A stretch of DNA of 64,000 nucleotides from Dryas octopetala (Eukaryota > Streptophyta > Magnoliopsida > Rosales > Rosaceae). This document shows, one piece after another, positions 52,101-62,057 of this stretch. Position 1 is the first letter of the stretch. Each line of letters opens with the position of its first letter. The notes under the pieces are model-generated. The model was not told the DNA's origin, did not search any database, and was given only the letters and a program-made list of their open reading frames with translations. Where the stretch lies: the NCBI GenBank assembly GCA_963921425.1, contig OY992840.1:17834621-17898620 (forward strand). The letters run 5' to 3'. The position numbers were made by a program, and so were the translations under genes.

Positions 52101-55100
52101 TTTTTCACATTACTAAATGGCAGAGCCCCCTAATCTTTCTTTTCTCATCAGTGACCCCTTTCATAGGCCCGCTTGATTGGCATGTACTTGTTTCATTGTC
52201 CTATGTGATTAAAGACGATGGTGATTTACTATTAGTACTAATATGGCTAAAAACAATAAGATTGAAAATAAACATGGTCCAGACAAGACCAAAAAAGAAA
52301 ATGGCTAAAGTAAAGTGATGCTCACCAAATCAGCTCGCCTCTCCTCCAACTTACTATCTCTTGTGAGAACATCAGCTTCCAAACCATGCAGGGCAGGATC
52401 TTGTAACATGCGAACATACAGGTAAGTGTATGTTAACCAATCTGAAGCTTCTCTAGCATTTTGAACAGTTCCAAGAACGATTTCCGCATTCAATTGATCA
52501 GCCAATCTGCACACAAATTGACTTTCAATAGGAAGTTGTTGGTTCATCAAAGAAAGATAGCATCGTAGTTCATTGTGACCAGTAATGATTATCCCTTCTC
52601 CATGTGAATCATACTGAGGCCTTCCTGCACGACCCAACATCTGCATAACATCAAGAGGACTTAGTTCAGTCCATGCTCCTTTTTCTGGATCATAGATTTG
52701 GGTCCCTTTGATTATCACAGTGTGAGCGGGCAGATTCACACCCCAAGCAAGTGTTGCAGTAGAAACCAAAACTTGTACATGTCCATCACCAAAAAGTTCC
52801 TCAACTAGTTGACGGTCAGCCCTGTTCAACCCAGCATGATGAATAGCAAAACCATATGGCAGAAGATCTTTGAGATCATTGCTCTTGACCAAATCTGTAT
52901 GAGTACGAAGAATCTCACGGCTGGCACTGTCTTCTTTCAGAAACCTACCAACGAGGTCATTAGCCAGGGCAGTATCTCGTATAGCACAAGCTGTCTTAGC
53001 TGTTTCTTTCCTTGAGTGGACAAAGATAAGAACTTGATGCTTTCCAGCCCTAGCCATCACCTTTTCATAGCAGAGATCATTCATCAACTGGAACCTCTGC
53101 AATGGCTTCCTTACCAAGATTCCGATATACTGTTGAGAAAGAGGGACAGGTCTGTAACTATTGTCAAAATGAAACAGCCCCTTTGTAAGATCGACACGCA
53201 AGAACTTCGCAACATCTTCATGGTTGGGGAGTGTAGCAGATAATCCCACCAACCGGATATGCTCTTTCGTGGTCTCAATCTGCCTAACAGTTCTAGCAAC
53301 AATACTTTCAAGAACAGGACCTCTATTATCATGAAGAAGATGAATTTCATCAATAATTAGAAGTTTCACAAGCTGCGAATATGTACGATCTCCTGACTTT
53401 CTGGTAATGATATCCCACTTCTCTGGAGTTGTGACAATAATTTGAGTCTCTTCAATTTGTTGGCGAGTCAATGTCAGGTCACCACTTAGCTCCCCCACTG
53501 TGACACCATAGTCCTGCAAACGATTAGACAAATTTCCAACAACTTCAGCGACCAGAGCTTTCATAGGTGCAACATATACAATCTTATAATCCCTGTGGTT
53601 TATGGAGCCATCCTTCTTATTCATGTTCAGCCCAATCTGATGAAGTATAGTGAGTACTGCAACATTAGTTTTCCCTGCCCCAGTGGGAGCACATAAGAGG
53701 ATATTGTCCGCTTTAAAAAGGGCAGTCTCATAGACTCTACTTTGTATCCTGTTCAACTGGGTCATTCCTTTGAAAGCCGGTTGAGCCCACTCTGGCATGG
53801 CAGATATATTTACAAGTTTCTCATCACGACCAAATGGTCTAGGCTTCAATGCCGGCACATGAATTTCTTCATATCCCTTGTTGGGATGCCTGTAAGACCC
53901 ATCTGGAAGCTCACACTTCTTTGACACCAAGTGTCTACTTTGTTCTTGCGCAAGGTTGTCAAGATCAAGCAGCTGAGCCTGGCCTTTCAACCAACCACTC
54001 TCTGCATCTCTATCAACAAGCCTGTTTCCACCAGTCTCATCCTTCAACCTGCGAGCCTCTTCTCTAATACTCTTCTCCAAGTACTTTTGCCTCTCTTTTG
54101 CGCTAGCCCTTGTGGCATGCAACTGTTCTAAAAGTGCTGCCAAATCTGGACCTAAACGCAACATTTCCTCTTCGATTTTCTTCCTCTCATCTTGGCCTTC
54201 CGCTCTTGCTAAACGGGTGCACCAGACAATCTTCAGCCGGTTTGGCAACAGAAACTTAATAAGGCTGAATTTGTCAAACTGAAGGTGCAACAACAGCTTG
54301 GTTTCAACTTTCCTGTCATCACCTTCAGCAAGTATCTTGAGCACCTCTTCAGAAAGCTTGTGGCACTGCTGTGGATCAATCTGTTTCTCATAAGCTTCGG
54401 AGATCCTCCTCTGAAGCCAATAAGCATCAATTTCCTGAACATTAAGGCTTGTACCCTCATTCGCATCCTGAATTTGATCATCACCCTCATCATCAATCCC
54501 ACTGCCCATTGGCATTGCCCCAGAAGTGTTTGGTTCGGCCACATCATCCTCTTCCTCATCCTCCGGCACCATATCAAGATCACTCTCCTCCTCCTCCTCA
54601 TCATCATCCTTCTCTTCAAACTGAACCGCAACGCCCGCATGATCATCAAGAGCTTCATCCCCATTAGCCGCAGCATCACCCCCATCTTGGTAGTCCGTGA
54701 TCAGCCTCCCAAATGAAACCAACTGATCAAACATTTGGTTGGGTATAGGGTTCAACAACTTGTCGATCTCCTTTTTCTTCTCAGGGTTCTTAAAGGTCTC
54801 GTTTTTAAGGATGGCCAAAATCTCATCCGCGGCACCACTGACTATACTGAGAGGCTGGCCACCCAACTGTTGCTGAATGAAGCTAAGCATTCCCTCATAG
54901 GCAGCCCGGGTTTCCTTGGTCTTAGGCCGGTAAACACCTTCTCCCTCCTCCACGGCAGTGAGGACGCTCTCTTCCCAAAGGCGGCGCCTTTTGCGTTGGC
55001 CAAATATGAGGGCAGGTTCATAATTGGAGTCGCGCTCTTTCTTCTTCTTCTTGGACTTGTTAAGCTTGTCATCCAGCTCTGAGGGTCTTCCCCTGTAAGC

Positions 55101-55277
55101 CCTGTCACCAAAGCTTTTGGGAACAATCTTGCCCCAGAGGGATTCAGGTTCGCCACTGGGCTCGTGAGTGTCAGGTAGGCGAGAGTCGGTGGTCAGTACC
55201 AGGCTCGAGTTGGCTCGATACTCGTATTGCTTCAATCGGGCATGTGCCTCCGCACCACCGCCCAAGTTCTGCGCCAT
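43154..55277 (-). CDS. BRR2: U5 snRNP 200-kDa RNA helicase BRR2
   Basis: BRR2 is the Ski2-like helicase that unwinds U4/U6 to activate the spliceosome. Three exons on the minus strand, both introns in phase 0: 52326-55277, 46499-46888 and 43154-46321. The total is 6510 nt, 2169 residues, essentially the length of the Arabidopsis proteins. Cassette 1 has APTGAGKT at residues 530-537 and DEIH at 643-646, then [14 protein letters not shown] and the [12 protein letters not shown] motif. Cassette 2 has APTGSGKT at 1377-1384 and DELH at 1486-1489. Each is followed by a Sec63-type region. The acidic N-terminal part includes [15 protein letters not shown]. The canonical start MAQNLGGG at 55277 is used although the frame opens further upstream. 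Intron 1 (5437 bp) carries a 4872-bp Copia element in the same orientation; without it the intron would be about 560 bp. Confidence 0.97.
46988..47332 (-). repeat. Copia 3' LTR (left in window)
   Basis: 345 bp starting TGTTGATTAAAG and ending ATACATCAACA on the plus strand. It is the 3' LTR because the element lies on the minus strand. It also holds the last codons and stop of the polyprotein. Confidence 0.95.
47320..51429 (-). CDS. Copia gag-pol polyprotein, 1369 residues
   Basis: A single uninterrupted frame. Order of domains: gag ([18 protein letters not shown] near residue 11), CCHC zinc knuckle [14 protein letters not shown] at 290-303, aspartic protease DSG at 345-347, integrase with the [10 protein letters not shown] zinc-binding end, HSDVCGPM and [10 protein letters not shown] core segments, reverse transcriptase with [10 protein letters not shown] and YVDD at 1047-1050, and RNase H ([13 protein letters not shown]). 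Integrase before reverse transcriptase places it in Copia. The stop lies 12 bases inside the 3' LTR, so the polypurine tract is translated. All catalytic signatures I can identify are intact, with no internal stop. It is on the same strand as BRR2. Confidence 0.96.
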   Translation of the reverse strand: MAESSGNELRAPIFNGENYEFWRIRMRTIFKSHGIWDLVERGYETPKVKKKVNEKEIEEDDELLLESLMMKDAKALGIIQGAVSISIFPRIANEETSKGAWDVLQQEFHGDKQVRSVKLQGLRRDFEYTRMKDDESFTAYSTRLFDIINQMKSFGEELPRQRIVQKLLISLTKEYDPMCAVVENTRDLDTIDAQEVVAILKGFEQRLDRHSDGTIENVFASMTMGSKGAKSSLISNPKNKKNVKQKYKQTDTKAQNSEKQKNVNEQSKETCKTCGKLHYGECWFKGKSKCNKCGRFGHIARDCHSQQNKGGQIVNYANQVEETANMFYACHSATVVKNLGVWYIDSGCSNHMTSQESLLVDVVKNVKCRIKMGTGEIVQAVGKGTLQVETKGGTRYIKEVMLVPGLDENLLSVGQMVEHGYWLLFGDLMVDIFEDRNMEQLVASVPMKGNRCFPLTLDYVKPMVANKAIVEGSAWKWHRRFGHLNFTSLKMLQDKEMVLGLPELRKCESVCEGCATGKAHREAFDKEKAWRASNPLELIHSDVCGPMQITTIGGNRYFLLFIDDYSRMCWVYFLKHKSEVFSVFKKFKAMVELQSGYQIKKLRSDRGGEYTSTEFTKFCEVIGLERQLTVAYSPQQNGVAERKNRTVVEMARTMLYEKKMPLKFWGEAVNTAVYLLNRCPTNALTNVTPFEAFSGRKPGVKHFKIFGCLCYTHVPSQQRHKLEETGQKGVFVGYGSCEKGYRVYNLKTQKIIVSRSVIFDEEARWNWETSEEVNITVPIDIEEHPRITEAEEEPATPIQLVQSPQSSQATRSVSNLSGSTTGSVSSDRYDNTPLKWRNLEEIYAHCNISTVEPEYFNEAAREKVWQKAMEEEIAMIEKNSTWELVNRPTGKPVVGVKWVYKTKLNLDGSVQKHKARLVAKGYSQKPGVDFNETFAPVARLDTIRTLIALAAQKGWKLYQLDVKSAFLNGVLEEEVYVEQPEGFVVKSQEAKVYRLKKALYGLKQAPRAWYGEIDAYLIHCGFHRSSSEATLYTRTQTDQGTLIVSIYVDDIVYTGSSMQMIEEFKTEMKNRYEMSDLGLLHHFLGMGVIQTEKGIFIHQKKYALTLLEKFGLKDCKPVGTPLATTDKLRKEDGSEAAEEELYRKIVGSLLYLTATRPDIMYAASLLSRFMHNPTRKHLGTAKRVLRYIQGTVDFGIEYKAGESTVLVGYCDSDWGGSEDDMKSTSGYAFTFGEGIFSWASVKQHSVALSTAEAEYVAAAEATAQATWLRFVLQDFGEEQAEATTLMCDNTSAIAISKNPVFHQRTKHIKRKFHFIREAIQDGTIDLVYCKSEEQRADIFTKALAKDRFCYLRNLLGVKSAKGLEGSVDV
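51503..51514 (-). other. Copia primer-binding site
   Basis: The minus strand reads TGGTATCAGAGC directly after the 5' LTR. It is the standard initiator tRNA-Met complement used to prime reverse transcription in plant Copia elements. Confidence 0.9.
51515..51859 (-). repeat. Copia 5' LTR (right in window)
   Basis: 345 bp, no difference found by eye from the copy at 46988-47332. It should contain the element's promoter. The primer-binding site abuts it at 51514. Confidence 0.95.
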
Positions 55278-56125
55278 GAAGACGGTGAATTTGATTCCAA
55301 AGAGAGAACAAATAGAAACAGTGAAACGATGGAATTGGAGACTGTGAAGGAACAACACGAATTCATCTTCGTTCTTATAATGTTTTTTTTTGGTGGACAA
55401 CTTTCCAAGTTATTTAGGACTCGGTTTCCAAGTTTAGTGGGATTCCAAGTTTACTTGGGACTCAAGTTTCTTATGGCTTTTTCGTGTTCAACAAAGAAGC
55501 AAGTCTCCTTGGTTCAACTAGATCGTGGTTTGCAGTTAGTTCCCCGTTTTGGGACCCAAGCAAGCAAAAATCCATGCAACCTCTTCACTGGTTTTCACGG
55601 CCTTTCCCATCTTTCACGGCCTTTCCCATCTATTACTTCGCTTCTTTCATTCCCGATTGTTGTGTTTCCATCCAAATAACACAGAAATTGAAGAGAGTAA
55701 TATTGTTGTGTTTCCTTTCTCTTGCTCGATCTTCCCAACTATTATGTCTGAATGATTCATCTGACAATTGATTGTTCTACAACTTTACCTTATGACATTT
55801 TGTGATTTTCTATTGAAATGTCATGCCGGCCTGGGATTCTAGTTGCATACCCATTAACTATATCCTGATTTTGCATGCAGTTTCCTAGGGAGCTATTTTA
55901 TAAGTATAATTGTTTTTCTCTTGATTTCCAATCTTTGCGGGCCCAAATGGATATTATTCTTGTACGTTTGCAAGTACACGTGCCTTTTTTTTTTTATAGT
56001 TATATTATTGAGTTGTGGTAATGTATAATGTCCTTCTATGTTTATACATAGCTGTATGTAAACACCTTTTTCCCGGACAATTACGTACATATGTAATGTA
56101 ACACGACTATATAATTGTTTGGGTT
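55278..56125. other. BRR2 upstream region
   Basis: It should contain the BRR2 promoter and leader (minus strand). CACGGCCTTTCCCATCT is present twice in tandem near 55595-55630. No other gene is seen and no clear TATA box was assigned. Confidence 0.5.
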
Positions 56126-56500
56126 TTGCTTTTTGCTATTAGAAACAAGATAAAGAAGAAAGCAGAAGTCGTTTTTGAGGTTTTAGCATGGGTTAGTAGG
56201 AGTCCGAAGATCGAGGAGAAGAGGAATGATCATATGGTCAAGGAGAAAGTGAAGATGAAGTTAAAACCCAAGATACCACTTGAGATTTTTTTAAAGAAAA
56301 ATTGCTTAATAGAAGCTACATGATTGAAGGGATGTTAATTTGGCATCAACAGGATTTTGAATTGGTTCTTTACTTTTTGTGCATTTTATTATATTTGAGC
56401 ACACACATGGGGCAATTTCAACTGTTGATATATGCGGATGAGGACTGTTGAATTTGGCCAAACTGTAAGTACTCCGGTCCAGTTCCTTTACGATATGTTA
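56126..56500 (+). pseudogene. DOT2/SART-1-like gene fragments, plus strand
   Basis: The frame at 56126-56323 reads EVVFEVLAWVSRSPKIEEKRN, close to my memory of an EVLAW..KSRKIEEKRN segment in plant DOT2/SART-1 (Snu66) proteins. Downstream, at about 56445-56490, a short piece reads RTVEFGQTV, comparable to the IERTDEFGR segment later in the same proteins, and ends at a gtaagt donor with intron sequence continuing. The middle of the gene is absent. The second piece is an inverted repeat of 57565-57625. It is a broken fragment, not a gene. Confidence 0.5.
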
Positions 56501-57564
56501 CATACAAGACAAAATAATAATGTTCTCTTTGGTCGAATACAAAATAATAATGTTTAAAACAACGAAAATAAAAAGCTTTTTTGTTTAACAAGTCATTGTG
56601 TTTCTGATTGAAATGATGAAACAACTTTTTGTTGTTTTCTACTTAAGAACCGCTAATTCAAGACTTCTTTCAGTTAACAGCCATGTGTGGCTGTTGGGCT
56701 CAGTTAATGCTACGAGCGACCTCTATAGCCACACCAGATCCCAACTCAACCCTCATATATGGGACGTGGTCAAGATACCTCATGACATTAACATATATAT
56801 GGGCTCTAAAGGACCTAGTAACGGTAGCAGATTACGTCTTTCACTCGCGATCTCTATTTTCCTTTTTGCTTTATAAAAGAGCAATTTAATTTCCTTGAAG
56901 TTTTATACAGCCAGCTTAATATAGGTGCAAGAAGAGCTACTTGAATATATGAAAAACCATACGCGACTTTCCTTTTGGTGGTCATTTGTTGGTGCCTGAC
57001 TTTCCAACTGATTGATGAATTCAAATAGACAAAGTATCAGCTCCTAGTGTTTTCAGATATCATATTACTTTTATATATAAGAGATGTTAGATTAATGATA
57101 TTTGTACAAACCTCATACAGATCAATGCCTGTAAGTAAATAGGCAGACGGCTCCAGTCTCCTTCCTCACAGTCACTTGAAAAGGCTTCAGCCCCTCCCAT
57201 TACACTTATGAGAAAGTATCCGTAAGTCTTCCTCTGGTGTCAACTGGTGATCGAAAACAAGGAAATAAGTCAACATATATAGCAGAAATTATATAACATA
57301 AATCATTGATGAAGCAAAGATGAAAAAACACACATATAATAGATATATATTCTTGCCTGCACCACAGCCTAGAAAAACTACACTATGTCTAAAATAATAT
57401 TCTTGCTTGATTCACAGCTTTTAAAGAACTACCCGTTCAACCCCAAACAATTTGGCCCGTGGAAATGTGGAATAAACATAAAAATACTTTCAATCGATTA
57501 TGCATAATACAATTTTACGACCCTAATCACTCCAATGTAACAATGTTAAACCATATAAACATGT
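56501..57564. other. Spacer between the inverted DOT2-like fragments
   Basis: No family-like frame is seen. A TATATAAGAG word occurs near 57073. The stretch separates the two arms of the inverted repeat (56436-56495 against 57565-57625). Confidence 0.4.
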
Positions 57565-58230
57565 AACATATATACTGTAAAGGAACTGGACTGGAATACT
57601 TACAGTTTGGCCAAATGCAACAGTTCTCTCAATGCGAATATCCTCTTCCTGAGAGACATTAGGTGGACGAGTATCCGACGAGTATCCTTCTGTCCATCCT
57701 CTTTTTGACATAATGCATGGGTCTCCTTTGGCTCCTCATCATCTACAATTCCTAAAAGTTTGCTTTTTCTCTTAGTGCATGTTTCTTCCATTTCATCCCT
57801 TTCAATACCTTCTCTGAGGGCTCCTCGCTCTTTAAGCAGCTTCAGCACACATAATAAGGCTCCCCTGACTCTAAATTCATGGATAGTTCCATCGGAAACT
57901 ATCCCCTCCTTATCTTCAGTGGCAGGGTATTCGTGCTCATCCATACTTTTAACTTCAATCCGTCCACCAGCCTCATCCATTATTTCTTTGAGGTTTCCTT
58001 GTTCTTTAAGCAGCTTCAAGCCTTCAGCACACCTGCTAAGTCTTTCTGACAGCAACTTCATGGATGGTTTCAATTGGACTTATCTGCTCCTTATCCCCAG
58101 TAGCACACTGTATCTTTAACTTCAGTCATCCACCACGCTCGTCCATTCTTTCTTCATAGGAAGCTTTGGGTTCTTCATCTTCTTGCATTAAAACAACTTC
58201 ACTTTCAGGCTTGTGGGATTCTGAAAAAGA
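57565..58230 (-). pseudogene. DOT2/SART-1-like pseudogene, minus strand
   Basis: A 157-codon frame (57600-58073) contains LKLLKEQGNLKEIMDEAGG and, further on, LKLLKERGALREGIER and KRKSKLLGIVDDEEPKE. The continuation EDIRIERTVAFGQTV lies in a different frame (57523-57711). The pattern ALKLLKERG...KSKLVGIVDDE...EIRIERTDEFGR is characteristic, as I recall it, of the C-terminal part of DOT2/SART-1, a U4/U6.U5 tri-snRNP protein. Two LKLLKE units suggest internal duplication. Upstream (to about 58230) it decays, with stops. Frame breaks make it a pseudogene. The end shares 5' splice site and intron sequence with the plus-strand fragment at 56436-56495, so the copies came from genomic DNA, not mRNA. 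Confidence 0.55.
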
Positions 58231-60038
58231 ACAGGCAACATACAAAAGTCATTTTCTAAATTATGCATCCCATGAAAGACTTGAGAAAGCTAATAACACA
58301 CGAAATTGTGATCTAGCAGCAGAATATCTAGAATTTCCACTGGTTCAGAAGGCTTGCAGAAGGTTCACAAGTGGGCACACCATCAAACATATTAAATATG
58401 CAAAAAGAAAGATAAAAAAGGCATGTGAAAAGTAGCTGGAGCAACATCACACCACCCCATGGGAAAATGGTAACTAACGAATAATCATGAATTTGCTGAA
58501 ATTGGAAGATGGCTACCAGCTAACTACAAGACACTAGATGACCAATGAGACGTGCGTCTTAAAATTATAACTGTTTTGGTACACTAATTGTTTTAATTGT
58601 TTCATTTGTTTAATAAAGATTTAAATTTGTGACTTTAAATTCTTTGGGTTGTATTTTCTTCAATTATAACTGAAGTATAAGTTATATTTCATCATTTCTT
58701 AGTCATAAAAATAAATTTGGAGTATTAGAATCTAAGAAAATTGAGATTGGGTGAAGTTTGAAAAATTTGTACCCTACTTTGGGGTTAATTATCTTGAGTT
58801 TTAGAACTCCAATTTGAATGATCTTTATATGGTTGTAAAGAAGAAATGTATAACTTTAAAATGTTTTCTAAATTTGAGTGAGATTTAATAAGGTAAAAGA
58901 CATGCCAAATTTGAGAAAACAAATCTAGACCTTTATTGAACAAGTGGAACAATTAGTGGATCAAAACAGAATTTAATTAATTAAAAAAGATTGTGAATCA
59001 AAATTAAACTAAATATAAAATAACTGAACTAAATCTGTAATTTCTTCTTAGGTTATTTATTTTTAAAATTATTAAATTAAATATTTGTCCTTAATAGTCA
59101 ATTTACATTAAGACAAAATTGTAAATTCATAATTGATTAAATTGTAGGGGCTAAAGATTAAAAAGTTGGGTCTGGCACCCTTAATTTATTCATATAATTT
59201 TGTTTGTTTATTGGTTAATAGTATATGACCCACATTGTGAATTTAGAAAGAATTATAAAATATTGAGTTTGGACTTTGGAGTGCCAGAGATTAAATGACA
59301 GTTTTAATAGTATTATCAGAAAAGAAAATTTCCAAATTAAAAACAAAGAGAGTTGAATCCTGCTTTCTCCTAGTGGAATTCCAATTCTTTATTCAAATAG
59401 TTTGGAACTTTTAAATTTTTTTTCAAAAAATCCTACGTACATACTGTGCGGATCAACTATGTGTTTTTTTTTTTTTAATCTTCACTTGTAGATTCAGAGA
59501 TCATGTGCATTTAAATTATTTTTAATGCTCTTTTGTTTCGTTTTATGAAATATGTTTCAGACCAAAAAAAAAAATTCCAAAAAATCAAATATATCGTATT
59601 CGGTAGTCGTATACTTTGTTATGTATATTAATCTTTATAGGATAATGTTATTATAATATTCTACTAGAGAATATCTTCTCAAAAAAAAAAAAAAAAAAAA
59701 AAAAGAAACTTGAATCAGACTAGAGAATATTTTCGTAAATTCAGATGAAACGGAAGAGGATACATCTTTTATACAAAATCAGGCTCCCGTTTCCAAATCT
59801 ATGTCTAATTTCTGATGAACTTTTAGCGGCAGTTTAATTAATTTTAGGAGTTTAACCACTGGTAAAACTACCTATATATGAGTTTAATTAATGGTATTCT
59901 CCTTGAGGACTGGCCCTGAGTACTTGGTTAATGAGTCTATTTTGGGATTATAATTTCCTTTTTTCTTTTTCCTTTGGGATTATGATTTCCTTTGGAATTA
60001 TGATTTCCTAATTCCTAAAGGATTTGTTTTAGCTAGAT
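58231..60038. other. AT-rich intergenic, no gene seen
   Basis: A short plus-strand frame at 58166-58435 has no support. The rest is rich in A/T runs, including a long poly-A at about 59681-59704 that could be the tail of an old retroposed sequence, but no body or target duplication was recognised. Confidence 0.5.
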
Positions 60039-60049
60039 TGTTTATATAA
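60039..60049 (+). promoter_or_regulatory. Probable TATA box of the F-box/DUF295 gene
   Basis: TTTATATAAG lies about 50 bp upstream of the start codon at 60093, giving a very short leader. Confidence 0.5.
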
Positions 60050-60078
60050 GAAGGCCCCTCCTCTTTGGATTACCATAT

Positions 60079-60093
60079 ATGGTTCTTTCATAA
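60079..60093 (+). promoter_or_regulatory. Four-codon upstream ORF overlapping the main start
   Basis: ATG GTT CTT TCA TAA lies just before the main ATG. Its stop shares one base with it (TAATG). If the leader includes it, it could reduce or couple translation of the F-box protein. Confidence 0.5.
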
Positions 60094-61355
60094 TGGCCTC
60101 CCGTAAGAAGATGGTGGCTGTTACTTCACAATGGTCTTTACCTCTTGTGTTTCTTATCCTGGATAAATTGTTGGAACCCATTGACCATGTTCGATTTGCT
60201 GCTGTTTGCAAGGAATGGCATTCCCTTACAAAGTACTATAACCATTCAACGCAACGTTGGCGTCAGCTACTTCCCATGCTCATGATTCCTAAATTAGAAG
60301 AAGCTAATACTAACGGAAGAAAGGAAAAGCAAAAAAGATTATTGCACAGCATTCCTGAAAATAAAACTTACGACGACATTCAGTTACCAATCTCTCATTA
60401 TAGTGATACCTTGATCACCACGAGGTATTGTTGTAGCTGTGGCCATGGTTGGTTGGCCAAAGTAGAAAAATTTAAATGTGTTCAATGTAGAATAACTCTC
60501 CTCTATCCTTACCAAAAACAAGTAGCCATTCGTCTCCCTCTCCTGAAATGCCTCAATCGTCTAGAAGGTGACATCAAGGTTATCTTATCTGCCGATCCCA
60601 CTTTGAATCCAGACAATTATGTGGTCATAGCATTCTTCGCTGAATATAAAGAATTTGCTTTCATTAGAGGAGGACAAAAGAGTTGGACTCGAATTAGTGT
60701 AATAGATAAAGGTGTTTATTGTTCATATGAAGGTGTTTTAGATGCTATTTTTTATAAAGACCAAGCCTACATAGTTGTAAGAGAGATGGGAAAAATTGTG
60801 TCGTTGAATGCCAAAAACAGCAGCGAACGGAAGCACAAAGCAAAGGTAGAGTGTACAACTGATTATACGTATAAGAAGCACAAAGCAAAGGTAGAGTGTA
60901 TAACTGATTATACGGATAAAAATTGTATGCGTGCATATCTTGTGGAATCAACCAAGGGAGATATATTGCATGTTCGAAAATTTTCAACTGAACCATATCA
61001 GATGACTACTAATACCTTCTACTTCAAGGTTTATAAGTTGGTGTTCGACGACCAAACAGACAGATCCATTGTGAAACATGTTGAGATAAAAAACATTGGA
61101 GATGAGGCGATTTTCGTAAGTGATCATAGTTATTCGATGTCTGTTTTGGCTTCGAGTATTTTTGGCTGTCAACCAAATTCCATATATTACATCGACAATT
61201 ATTTTCGCAAAGTACCACCAGGTCCATGTCAAATGGCCCGAGTTTTCAATTTAGATGATGGAACCACTACACAAATTTACTCTCATAAATATTCTAAGCG
61301 TGAGCGCATGGCACCTGCTGTTTGGGTTACACCATCATTTAATGGGCTGTGCTAA
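60093..61355 (+). CDS. F-box protein with DUF295 (KIB-type) domain
   Basis: An intron-less gene of 420 residues. The N-terminal F-box reads WSLPLVFLILDKLLEPIDHVRFAAVCKEWHSLTK in substance. It is followed by a predicted DUF295 beta-propeller with segments such as RLPLLKCLNRLEG, WTRISVIDKGVYC, VLDAIFYKDQAYIV and, at the end, PNSIYYIDNY. Such proteins are assumed to be SCF adaptors. Residues 113-132 contain CCSC...CVQC, an unusual four-cysteine pattern for this region. A 45-bp tandem duplication (60833-60922) repeats the KHKAKVEC.TDYT block. The start at 60093 follows a four-codon upstream ORF. The substrate is unknown. Confidence 0.85.
   Translation: MASRKKMVAVTSQWSLPLVFLILDKLLEPIDHVRFAAVCKEWHSLTKYYNHSTQRWRQLLPMLMIPKLEEANTNGRKEKQKRLLHSIPENKTYDDIQLPISHYSDTLITTRYCCSCGHGWLAKVEKFKCVQCRITLLYPYQKQVAIRLPLLKCLNRLEGDIKVILSADPTLNPDNYVVIAFFAEYKEFAFIRGGQKSWTRISVIDKGVYCSYEGVLDAIFYKDQAYIVVREMGKIVSLNAKNSSERKHKAKVECTTDYTYKKHKAKVECITDYTDKNCMRAYLVESTKGDILHVRKFSTEPYQMTTNTFYFKVYKLVFDDQTDRSIVKHVEIKNIGDEAIFVSDHSYSMSVLASSIFGCQPNSIYYIDNYFRKVPPGPCQMARVFNLDDGTTTQIYSHKYSKRERMAPAVWVTPSFNGLC
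60833..60922 (+). repeat. 45-bp in-frame tandem duplication in the F-box/DUF295 gene
   Basis: AAGCACAAAGCAAAGGTAGA...GATTATACG.ATAAG occurs twice back to back with about three differences, adding 15 residues. The low divergence suggests a recent event. Confidence 0.85.
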
Positions 61356-62057
61356 GTGCTACCTAGCTTCCTCCATCTCTATTACTTTTAATTTTATTTT
61401 GAACAAACTTAACTAGATTAGAGCTTAGGCTAGTAACTCCTTCCTTCTCTATTTATATGAATATATTTTGTCTCACTATATTATCAGAATTTTATTCTAG
61501 TGTGGAACCTACATATATGTTGATCTCCAGATCTCAAATAATTTTATGTGTTCTATACTCAGCTATTTGAGCCAAACTGTTGCATTGTAGTTACACCTTA
61601 TTCTCACTTACTGCCTCAATAAATCAGTGAAGCAATTAATAACTAATTTGTCTTGAAATCTTCAATTAAAGTCCCATGGAACTTGACAGCATAGAAGATG
61701 CACAAGTCAATCTCCACAATTGTTATTATTATGCTTATAAAAAAGATCGATTGTCTTTATTATTATAATTTTATAGCGTTACCCTTGCCACAGCCCGCCG
61801 TAGATGAATTTCTGTGTGGGTTGTCAATCCTCTGTTCTATTGCATTTGGTTTTTTCCTTCTTTGGGACCTTGAGCTTTCCTATTTTCATCTGAAGTTCTG
61901 ATCGATGTTTCTAGTTTTCACTATCTTTGTATAAAACATTAATCTATTCTATTAGTTGGATTCAAGCCCAAGCCCAAGTAACAAAACCATTATTAATTCC
62001 GAAAAAGAAAAAGAAAAAAACAGAAATCCTTGCTGCACAAGGAACGAACTCCTATAA
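61356..62057. other. Intergenic region between F-box/DUF295 and DUF2828 genes
   Basis: The left part is the F-box 3' UTR. The short frame at 61698-61901 has no family resemblance. CAAGCCCAAGCCCAAG near 61963 is a small repeat. No gene is called. Confidence 0.5.

Noticed and set aside
54233..54685. 150-codon minus-strand frame rich in M and R
   Set aside because: Frame-shifted shadow of the acidic N-terminal part of BRR2.
58166..58435. 89-codon plus-strand frame
   Set aside because: It overlaps the decayed upstream end of the DOT2-like pseudogene on the other strand and shows no family resemblance.
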